From Chloroflexota bacterium (GTDB lineage: Bacteria > Chloroflexota > Dehalococcoidia > Dehalococcoidales > UBA3254), in contig JAGDMY010000016.1 in NCBI GenBank assembly GCA_017860765.1, forward strand, positions 1 through 12,057: DNA of 12,057 nucleotides, written 5' to 3'. This document shows, in pieces, positions 6,122 through 12,057 of the stretch. How positions within the stretch are numbered: position 1 is the stretch's first letter; every line of letters starts with the position of its first letter. The notes under the pieces are model-generated. The model was not told the origin of the DNA, did not search any database, and saw only the letters and a program-made list of their open reading frames with translations. A program made the translations under genes and the position numbers.

Positions 6122-8041
6122 ATGGTTGAGAATGTTTTCGAAGAAGCTATAGCAACTGCCCGCAGGGAAATTTGGAAAGACATCGGCGCCGGTAAAGCCG
6201 GGAGTGCCACGGCAGCTATTACAGATAAAGGTAAAATAGTATATGCCGAAGGTTTCGGAATGGCGGATAGAGAGAATGGCTGTCCGGTCGAGAGGGATAC
6301 CCGGTTTAATATTGGTTCGATAACCAAAATCTTCACCGCTATGGCTATTATGCTCCTGGTCGACGATGGAAAGTTAGAATTGGAGGCTCCGGTGGTTCAA
6401 TACCTGCCACAATTCGTCATGGCCGACCCCAGGTATAAAGAAATCACCCTGAGAATGATCTTAAACCATACCTCCGGCCTTCCCGGCATTACTGCTGCCA
6501 ACAATTTTGGGTTTGAATATAATGCTGAGGTTTTCAAACAGACCCTGGAAAACCTCTCCCGCTCTAACTTGAAACATGTGCCGGGAGCCATGGCTGTCTA
6601 CTGCAACGACGGATTTACACTCGCGGAGATGATTATAGAGCGTATTAGCGGCCAAAAATTTGTTAACTTTCTCTCCCGGAGGATTTTGCTGCCTCTCTCA
6701 TTGGTAAACACGGGTTTGAGCGTAGGCGAGCTGTCTGGCACCGCTATCGCGAGATACTATCAGCCGGTAACAGGCAAGAAAGAACCACCGGAGGCTATTT
6801 CACTTCTCGGTGCCGGGGGTTTTAGCTCTACCGCTCACGACCTGTGCTTATTCGCCGATACTTTTTCCGGAAGCGGCGTTCAGATATTGTCAAAATCAGC
6901 CCTGGATGAGATGAAAAGAGCACAACCTCCCCTATCCAGCGGAAAATTTCGCAATCCTGTCGAGTTTTCCTTCGGCCTGGGGTGGGATATGACCTGCTTC
7001 CCAATCTACCAGGAAAAAGGGATAAAATTGCTTGGCAAAAGGGGCGAAACCTGCCACTATTCCTCATTTTTGGTTACCCTTCCTGATGAACGTATATCTG
7101 TGGCCGTTATTGAATCCGGCCCTCAGAGCAGTGCGTCCCAGACAGCATTAAACGTCCTGAGGGCACTGCTGGGACGGAGAGGTCTCCTGGAAAACAGAAT
7201 TGATTATATATCCAAACCGCGGCAGCACCAGGAAATTCCACAGCAATACTCTGCCTTTGAAGGATACTACGCCCCACTGATGAAAATAGCCTTCGACCTC
7301 AAAGAAAACATTGTCCGAATAATGGCGATTGAGGATGGTACCGAGAAGCAGACTTCCTCGCTCTATTATAATGATGGCTATTTTTATGATGCTGGCGGCC
7401 TGAGGTCGTATTTCACTTCTTTCCATAACGAAGACTTTTACGTGTCGGTATCGGATTTAAATACTGATATCATTAAAGCCCAAAAATTGAAGATAATCGA
7501 TAAACCCCTCAGCCTGAAAATCGACGTCAACGGCAAACTGTGGTTGATGCGAAATGCCAGGCCTTTTGACGGAGTCTTGTTAGTGACGGCTACTCACCTG
7601 GTAAAATCCAGTACAATTGAATTATTGCCGGGATACGTCAATTTCGCCGGAATCAAGAAGATAATATCTCCGGAGTCCGCTGGCATGCCAGTCAGCGCCC
7701 TTGCCGACCAGACGGAGCTCACCCTGTTCGAAAAAGATGGACATATCTGGGCCCGGCTTTCTGAAATGCTCTACAGTCCAGAGGATGTAGCAGTTCCATT
7801 GGAAACTGGCAATAAAACTGTGACAATCGGTCCCGACGGCTACAATGAGTGGTTGGTAGCCGAACAGGACTTGATTCTGGGTTTTGAAAAACCCGCAAAA
7901 GGCAGAGTAATCGTATTTGATCCGAATAACCTGGTTATCTATGACAGCGCCGTTGATCTGGGGGAAACTTTAGTCAGATCGGGCTGCCTGGTTGAGTTGT
8001 CTGCCTACGCGGGGGAGTCTTTCCAGGTGATAACAAAATAG
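6122..8041 (+). CDS. Serine hydrolase, beta-lactamase / class C penicillin-binding-protein family, with long C-terminal extension
   Basis: Active-site serine hydrolase of the beta-lactamase/class C PBP superfamily, 639 residues. The catalytic domain covers about residues 1-350. It has the nucleophile motif S66-I-T-K69, the HTSG motif (116-119) common in this family, the Tyr160-Cys-Asn162 motif (YxN type) and a K306-R-G308 motif in place of the more common HxG. Residues about 370-639 form a beta-rich extension that I cannot assign; similar esterases and peptidases carry lipocalin-like tails. There is no N-terminal signal peptide or membrane segment, unlike exported peptidoglycan enzymes, so a cytoplasmic esterase or amidase role is suggested. 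GGAG 7 nt before the ATG supports the start. It is divergent from the RsbW-GNAT gene and codirectional with the phosphatase operon 84 bp downstream, which has its own promoter. The substrate is unknown. Confidence 0.85.
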   Translation: MVENVFEEAIATARREIWKDIGAGKAGSATAAITDKGKIVYAEGFGMADRENGCPVERDTRFNIGSITKIFTAMAIMLLVDDGKLELEAPVVQYLPQFVMADPRYKEITLRMILNHTSGLPGITAANNFGFEYNAEVFKQTLENLSRSNLKHVPGAMAVYCNDGFTLAEMIIERISGQKFVNFLSRRILLPLSLVNTGLSVGELSGTAIARYYQPVTGKKEPPEAISLLGAGGFSSTAHDLCLFADTFSGSGVQILSKSALDEMKRAQPPLSSGKFRNPVEFSFGLGWDMTCFPIYQEKGIKLLGKRGETCHYSSFLVTLPDERISVAVIESGPQSSASQTALNVLRALLGRRGLLENRIDYISKPRQHQEIPQQYSAFEGYYAPLMKIAFDLKENIVRIMAIEDGTEKQTSSLYYNDGYFYDAGGLRSYFTSFHNEDFYVSVSDLNTDIIKAQKLKIIDKPLSLKIDVNGKLWLMRNARPFDGVLLVTATHLVKSSTIELLPGYVNFAGIKKIISPESAGMPVSALADQTELTLFEKDGHIWARLSEMLYSPEDVAVPLETGNKTVTIGPDGYNEWLVAEQDLILGFEKPAKGRVIVFDPNNLVIYDSAVDLGETLVRSGCLVELSAYAGESFQVITK

Positions 8042-8063
8042 CCATTGGATATTTGAAATTGTG

Positions 8064-8092
8064 TTGACGCAAAGATAAGGCTGTGCTATGTT
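8064..8092 (+). promoter_or_regulatory. Sigma-70-type promoter for the phosphatase operon
   Basis: TTGACG (8064-8069) and TATGTT (8087-8092) are separated by exactly 17 bp. The bases TGC directly before the -10 give an extended -10 motif. The site lies in the 84-bp gap after the serine hydrolase and about 33 bp before the phosphatase start. It would drive the SpoIIE, binding-protein, STAS and unknown genes as one transcript. Confidence 0.6.
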
Positions 8093-8125
8093 AATGGCAT
8101 CACGCCCCTAGGACAAGGAGGCCAA

Positions 8126-9802
8126 TTGAAGCTTCGCCCCAGATTAAGCATCGCCACGAAACTTTTAGGTTCTTTCCTGCTTTTATCGGTAGTAATGCTG
8201 GCGGTGCTGGGGTTTTTTGCCATTTTCAAAATGAATGAGATAGGTCGTGCCGCCGAAGAAAGCAGCATCAGTCTGGGCACCACAGCATCTATTGACAGCA
8301 CACGCATACTGGAAGTAATTGGCGAATCCAGTATCAAGGAGAAGGCCACGGACGTCGCCGGGCAGGTCAGGATTTATCTTTCCCAGCACCCTATCTTTGA
8401 GCGGGAAAAGCTAATCCAGGACCCCGAATTGGTAAAAATCGCTCTCCAAATAGTCGGAGAGACCGGCTACACCAGCTTATATGAAAAATACACCGGTATT
8501 ATGAGAATCCACCCTAACCCTGAACTCGTCAACTACGATTTGCATAACTGGAAAGATAAATTACCTGAATTCTGGAAGATTTATGAAGTGAGCCTCAGCG
8601 GCCTGGTTTCCGGCGGGTATTATAATTGGGAAGACCCTGATGGCAGAATCAGAGAGAAGTTTATGTATATGGTCCCCGTAACAGGGACACTCTATATGGT
8701 GGCTGCTACCACTTATATAGATGAATTTTCTAAACCGATTGCCTTGATGGAAAACCGCATCGCCGTTGAGACGGCAGCCACTACCGACCAAATCCAGAGC
8801 ACCATTGAAAACACGAGGTATTTTTTCATCGTATTATTTGTGGTGGTATTGCTGGCAGTCAGCTGGATGGTTTTTATGCTTTCCAGGATGATCACCAACC
8901 CCATAAGAGCCCTGGCCAAAGGCTCCCAGGTTATCGGAAGGGGAGACCTGGATTACAAGGTAGAAATACACACCCGGGATGAACTGGAGGGGCTGGCCAA
9001 TTCCTTCAACCAGATGTCAACGGATTTAAAGAAATATACCGCTGAACTGCGGCGTACCACTGCGGAAAAGGAACGGGTTGAAAAGGAACTGGAGATTGCC
9101 CGGGGTATCCAGCAGAGTTTTTTGCCGGAAGCTCCTCCGGCAATTGAGGGAGTGGATCTGGCAGCCTTGAACCTGCCGGCCAAAGAAGTGGGAGGCGATT
9201 TTTACGATTTCATTCCGGTAGGGTCCCAAAAATGGGGGCTGGTTATCGCTGACGTCTCCGGTAAAGGCGTTCCCGCCGCTTTGTTTATGGCCCTCTCCAG
9301 GACACTGGTGCGGGCGAACGTCTCCGACTCTGTGACCGTTTCGGAAGCCATTCGCAAAACCAACAGCCTGATCGCAGAAAATGATCGATCAAATATGTTT
9401 GTTACTCTGTTCTACGGCGTTCTTGACCCCGTGAAGATGACGTTAACTTATGTTAGTGCGGGACATAATCCGCCCTTTATGCTTCGCAAAGGCGGCAATG
9501 ACATCATCATGCTCAAAGCCCGGGGCGTTGCCCTGGGGGTGGTTCCCGATATCGGGTTGGAGGAGAAGGAAATCAAACTGGATACCGGTGATATCGTGGT
9601 CCTGTATACCGATGGCGTGACCGAGGCTATTAATGGCCGGGAAGAGCAATTCGGTCAGGACAGGGTGATCACTATAACCGAGAAGTCCCGCAATTGGACG
9701 GCCGCTGAAATTATGCGACAAATCAAAGATCGTGTGCTTGAATTCAGCCACGGACAACCTCAGTTCGATGATATCACCCTGATGGTCTTGAAGATCAAAT
9801 GA
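8126..9802 (+). CDS. Membrane-bound Cache-HAMP-SpoIIE (PP2C) serine phosphatase
   Basis: Transmembrane receptor phosphatase of 558 residues, expected to dephosphorylate a STAS anti-anti-sigma partner. Order of parts: membrane segment about 13-34; extracytoplasmic Cache-like sensor about 65-212, with GYTSLYEKYTGIMRIHPNPE (114-133) typical of the fold; membrane segment about 231-252; HAMP about 253-306; coiled coil about 305-333 (ELEIARGIQQSFLPE); and a PP2C/SpoIIE domain about 334-558. Metal-binding acidic residues are present: Asp358 in GGDFYDF, Asp376 in ADVSGKG, Asp496 in YTDG and Asp548/Asp549 in FDDITL, so it should be active. The start is TTG, with AAGGAGG at 8115-8121 only 4 nt upstream; no nearer ATG keeps the first membrane segment. 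Its stop overlaps the next gene by 4 bp. The likely substrate is the STAS protein at 10900, and the opposing kinase is the RsbW-like gene at 4458 (inference). Confidence 0.93.
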   Translation: MKLRPRLSIATKLLGSFLLLSVVMLAVLGFFAIFKMNEIGRAAEESSISLGTTASIDSTRILEVIGESSIKEKATDVAGQVRIYLSQHPIFEREKLIQDPELVKIALQIVGETGYTSLYEKYTGIMRIHPNPELVNYDLHNWKDKLPEFWKIYEVSLSGLVSGGYYNWEDPDGRIREKFMYMVPVTGTLYMVAATTYIDEFSKPIALMENRIAVETAATTDQIQSTIENTRYFFIVLFVVVLLAVSWMVFMLSRMITNPIRALAKGSQVIGRGDLDYKVEIHTRDELEGLANSFNQMSTDLKKYTAELRRTTAEKERVEKELEIARGIQQSFLPEAPPAIEGVDLAALNLPAKEVGGDFYDFIPVGSQKWGLVIADVSGKGVPAALFMALSRTLVRANVSDSVTVSEAIRKTNSLIAENDRSNMFVTLFYGVLDPVKMTLTYVSAGHNPPFMLRKGGNDIIMLKARGVALGVVPDIGLEEKEIKLDTGDIVVLYTDGVTEAINGREEQFGQDRVITITEKSRNWTAAEIMRQIKDRVLEFSHGQPQFDDITLMVLKIK

Positions 9803-10815
9803 AGAAAAAAATCCTTCTGATAATAGTACTTTGCCTGGTGTCCTTGACCGGGTGCATCTCCCTGCCGCTGGCTCCAGTCCCCGGGTTGCACCCTGTCTCG
9901 CTGCAACTGCAATGGATACCTCAAGCCCAGTTTGCCGGATATTATGTAGCTCTGGAAAAGGGATGGTATCGCCAGGAAGGCCTTAGTCTGACTATTAAGC
10001 CCGGCGGTCCTGAGATAGCAGTGGTGGATGAGATTGCGGCCGGAAACAGCGATTTTGGGACTACTTTTCTAGCTGACCTCAGCACCGCCATTGAAAAAGG
10101 ACAATCAGTACTGAGCATCGCCCAGGTCCAGCAAATGAACGGGTTGCTCCTCATTGCTAAAAGTTCTTCCGGCATTAAGCGCCCGGGAGACCTCCTCGGC
10201 AAACGGATTGGCATCTGGGGCAGTAGTTGGGAAGCCCAGCTTAATGCACTTTTGGCCAGGGAGAGGATTTCACGGGATAATATTCAAATTCTGCCTCAGG
10301 GGCTGGATATGCAGCCGTTTCTCAAGGGAGACCTGGACGTGGCCTCTGCCATGGTCTATAACGAATACCATCAGGTCCTGGAGGCTGGAATGAAGCTGCA
10401 GGACCTGAATATCATAGATTATGTCCTGTATGGGATGGGATTTCCCGGTGATACCCTTTTTACCAACCGCCTGTTAGCCACCGAAAACCCGGACTTGTGT
10501 GTGCGCATGCTGCGGGCCAGTTTACGCGGCTGGCAATATGCCATTGATAATCCCAAAGAAGCGGTTGATATTGTACTCAAGTATGATAAAAGCGGCCAGG
10601 CTACTCGGCTCCATCAGCTTTCGATGATGAGGGAAATATCCCGACTGGTTAAAGTTTCCTGGAGAGAGATTGGCTACACCGATCAGACCGCAGTCCAGCA
10701 GATGGTGGATACCCTCCTCCGCTATGGCGTGCTGAAAGTGCGCCTTAGACCCGGGGCAATCTACACTAACCAGTTCTGGGAGCAAGTGAAAAATTCCTCC
10801 CCCGCTGCCCAGTGA
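9799..10815 (+). CDS. NMT1/THI5-type substrate-binding lipoprotein, orphan of its ABC transporter
   Basis: Extracytoplasmic solute-binding protein of the NMT1/THI5-like (ThiY/SsuA) fold, 338 residues. A basic, hydrophobic N-terminus ends in lipobox LTGC with Cys19 as the lipidation site. LQWIPQAQFAGYYVALEKGW follows the linker and is a hallmark of the hydroxymethylpyrimidine-binding-like branch. Further fold features are GNSDFGTT, DLLGKRIGIWG and the conserved tail segment GWQYAIDNPKEAVDIV. The ATG overlaps the phosphatase stop (ATGA), so the two are translationally coupled. No ABC permease or ATPase gene lies beside it in this window. The same fold occurs as the sensor part of some histidine kinases and cyclic-di-GMP proteins, so a role as a ligand-binding co-receptor for the phosphatase is plausible. 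An ordinary transporter receptor working with distant genes remains possible. The ligand is unknown. Confidence 0.88.
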   Translation: MKKKILLIIVLCLVSLTGCISLPLAPVPGLHPVSLQLQWIPQAQFAGYYVALEKGWYRQEGLSLTIKPGGPEIAVVDEIAAGNSDFGTTFLADLSTAIEKGQSVLSIAQVQQMNGLLLIAKSSSGIKRPGDLLGKRIGIWGSSWEAQLNALLARERISRDNIQILPQGLDMQPFLKGDLDVASAMVYNEYHQVLEAGMKLQDLNIIDYVLYGMGFPGDTLFTNRLLATENPDLCVRMLRASLRGWQYAIDNPKEAVDIVLKYDKSGQATRLHQLSMMREISRLVKVSWREIGYTDQTAVQQMVDTLLRYGVLKVRLRPGAIYTNQFWEQVKNSSPAAQ

Positions 10816-10899
10816 AAAAAGAGGTGAGTTCAGGACTAAGTCAGACCTGGCAAGGCAGCTGCCCCGGGAATATATGACTATCTCATTAGGAGCAATATA
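10816..10899 (+). other. Spacer with ribosome binding site for the STAS gene
   Basis: An 84-bp gap inside the operon. AGGAG (10888-10892) lies 7 nt before the GTG start at 10900 and sets that start. A 10-bp palindrome GGCAGCTGCC is at 10854-10863. I see no promoter or terminator. Confidence 0.5.
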
Positions 10900-11163
10900 G
10901 TGAATATCAAAATTGAACGCCAGGACGGCGCAGTGATTGTATCACCAGAAGGGCGCCTGGACGCCTTTGAGGCTTCGAATCTGGGTAAAGAGCTTGAGAC
11001 TCTCCTAATAGGAAACGATTCATATCTGGTTCTGGATATGGGAAAGGTGCCGTATTTAAGCAGCGGGGGCATTAGAGTCCTTTTGGCCGTCCAAAAACAA
11101 TTAGCCCGCAGGAATGGACAGCTATTCCTCTGCAACATGGCTGAATATCCTGTTCAAGTATGA
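10900..11163 (+). CDS. STAS-domain anti-sigma-factor antagonist, probably C-terminally frameshifted
   Basis: Small cytoplasmic switch protein of the SpoIIAA/RsbV type. Unphosphorylated it would bind the RsbW-like kinase; phosphorylated it would be released. As read it has 86 residues, starting at GTG with a good Shine-Dalgarno. STAS features are a GRLDAFEA segment (18-25), VLDMGKVPYL (44-53) and the phosphorylation-site loop S54-S55-G-G-I-R, with Ser55 aligning to the usual phosphoserine. Typical STAS proteins have about 105-115 residues, and this one stops at PVQV, before the last helix and strand. Adding one base near 11160 moves into the third frame, which continues IGGAYPAITETIPIF and ends at TGA 11241-11243. 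The total is then 113 residues with a plausible STAS ending. So a single-base deletion (real or from sequencing or assembly) is likely. Confidence 0.85.
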   Translation: MNIKIERQDGAVIVSPEGRLDAFEASNLGKELETLLIGNDSYLVLDMGKVPYLSSGGIRVLLAVQKQLARRNGQLFLCNMAEYPVQV

Positions 11164-11260
11164 TTGGCGGCGCCTACCCTGCTATAACAGAAACAATACC
11201 AATTTTCACATTTTCCGGGCAACTGATAAAACTGCAAAAGTGAAAACTGTGGGTAATCTC

Positions 11261-12057
11261 ATGAAAGTTATGCGTGCCACATTAGAACCAGAAGATATCC
11301 GGCAGCGCCGTTTTTCTGAAACTGAGTATTCCATCGGGCTGGGAGCTCTGGGGGGCAGCCTGGGAGACTGTTTGCCGCTGCTGGGTGAAATGATAACCAT
11401 TGGGGGGACGATGGTGTGGCTGCCCACCGACGGTAACGATACGCCGGATTTTCTTATTCCTCAAAAAGATACCGGCGAGGTCGTGATACAGACTGGTCTT
11501 AATATAGCTTTGGAGGGCGAGTTCAACGATATTATTCTGGTGGGCGATGACGAGGGAAGCTCACCCATCAGCATCGGCGAAATCTACGAAGCCATTTTCT
11601 CCATTGCCCGGGACCGCCAGATATCCGGCAACCTGACAAGTATAGCGATGGTCGCAGACCTGGACGCGCTTTTCAGCTCCGGTGTCAAACATGCGCCTAT
11701 TAAAAATCTTGCTCCGGCCGGGGGTGGCCTGATTACTGACCCGGAGAACATCGGTTACTGGATGGACATCAATACTCAGTCAAAGTATACAGGTGACACC
11801 ATGGTGAGCTTTGGGGTAGGCTTGAACCTCATGTCTGACCTCTCAGGTCTGGTAAAAACGGACCTGGACAACATGTTTTATCTGCATCCTGCCAACGTGG
11901 GCAGCAAGAAAATGCTCCTGCATAACCACGGCGTCATCTTTAAGCATTTGCCATGGGAGTATACTTTAAATCTGGATAGCGAAATCAGGAAAATTGTGCG
12001 CCAGGGCGAGTTTGTAGATATGCGTCATCTTCTGGATACCACCCGCATAACGCGGGC
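11261..12057 (+). CDS. Unrecognised conserved-looking protein in the STAS/SpoIIE operon (3' partial)
   Basis: Open frame to the window end, at least 265 residues from ATG 11261. The frame is open back to 11105, so GTG 11240 (overlapping the TGA of the frame-corrected STAS gene as GTGA) or GTG 11249 are other possible starts; none has a strong Shine-Dalgarno. The protein begins MKVMRATLEPEDIRQRRFSE and has a Gly-rich segment IGLGALGGSLGD (25-36), then LLGEMITIGGTMVWLPTDG, and acidic loops such as LVGDDEGSSP. There is no signal peptide, no clear membrane segment and no familiar catalytic motif. Codon use and base composition match its neighbours, so I think it is a real gene. I have a vague impression of similar unnamed proteins beside STAS/SpoIIE genes, but cannot support it here. 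Its position suggests a component or output of the partner-switching circuit. No function is assigned. Confidence 0.75.
   Translation, partial: MKVMRATLEPEDIRQRRFSETEYSIGLGALGGSLGDCLPLLGEMITIGGTMVWLPTDGNDTPDFLIPQKDTGEVVIQTGLNIALEGEFNDIILVGDDEGSSPISIGEIYEAIFSIARDRQISGNLTSIAMVADLDALFSSGVKHAPIKNLAPAGGGLITDPENIGYWMDINTQSKYTGDTMVSFGVGLNLMSDLSGLVKTDLDNMFYLHPANVGSKKMLLHNHGVIFKHLPWEYTLNLDSEIRKIVRQGEFVDMRHLLDTTRITR

Noticed and set aside
10824..10877. Possible 17-codon ORF (GTG AGT TCA ...) in the spacer after the binding-protein gene
   Set aside because: It is very short, has no Shine-Dalgarno at proper spacing and no recognisable peptide; such ORFs arise by chance.
11150..11170. Programmed -1 ribosomal frameshift in the STAS gene
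   Set aside because: No X XXY YYZ slippery heptamer or clear downstream pseudoknot is seen at the junction; a simple one-base deletion explains it better.
11105..11260. Fusion of the STAS C-terminus to the unknown protein in one frame (NFHIFRATD segment)
   Set aside because: The in-frame reading back from the unknown ORF gives about 40 bp of non-STAS sequence before a STAS-like fragment, and the alternative frame gives a complete-length STAS ending. Short open stretches of this kind occur by chance.
1..12057. CRISPR arrays, tRNA or rRNA genes, insertion sequences, phage or attachment sites
   Set aside because: No regularly spaced repeats, cloverleaf-like sequence, transposase motifs or long terminal repeats were seen on either strand.

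Overview
The window (about 50% G+C) looks like part of the genome of an anaerobic bacterium with a simple cell envelope. The Thr/Pro-rich linker after the lipoprotein cysteine of DctP, the strong AGGAGG-type ribosome binding sites, the TRAP plus CoA-transferase pairing and the partner-switching signalling genes would suit an uncultured Chloroflexota (Dehalococcoidia-like) organism. A clostridial or Desulfotomaculum-like Firmicute is also possible. This is inference from style, not from a marker gene.

Left part (1-4433, plus strand): a tripartite TRAP transporter, dctP (5' end cut off), dctQ and dctM, is followed by an acetyl-CoA hydrolase/4-hydroxybutyrate CoA-transferase family enzyme with its own probable promoter and inverted repeats. 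Together they make a plausible uptake-and-activation unit for a small organic acid. A strong stem-loop separates dctP from dctQM.

Right part (4458-12057): a signalling region. A minus-strand gene encodes an RsbW/SpoIIAB-like ATPase fused to a GNAT acetyltransferase-like region. It faces, across a 203-bp divergent intergenic region rich in inverted repeats, a long serine hydrolase of the beta-lactamase/penicillin-binding-protein fold. A good sigma-70-type promoter then precedes a tightly packed operon. It holds a membrane Cache-HAMP-SpoIIE (PP2C) phosphatase, an NMT1/THI5-type substrate-binding lipoprotein overlapping it by 4 bp, a STAS anti-anti-sigma protein whose C-terminus appears to be lost to a one-base deletion, and an unrecognised protein that runs off the window.

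Working model (inference): the kinase (RsbW-like), phosphatase (SpoIIE) and STAS switch protein form a partner-switching circuit. The phosphatase may sense ligand through its own Cache domain and possibly through the co-encoded binding lipoprotein, which has no permease or ATPase beside it. No sigma factor is visible, so the output is unknown. The GNAT part of the kinase or the unknown last protein are candidates.
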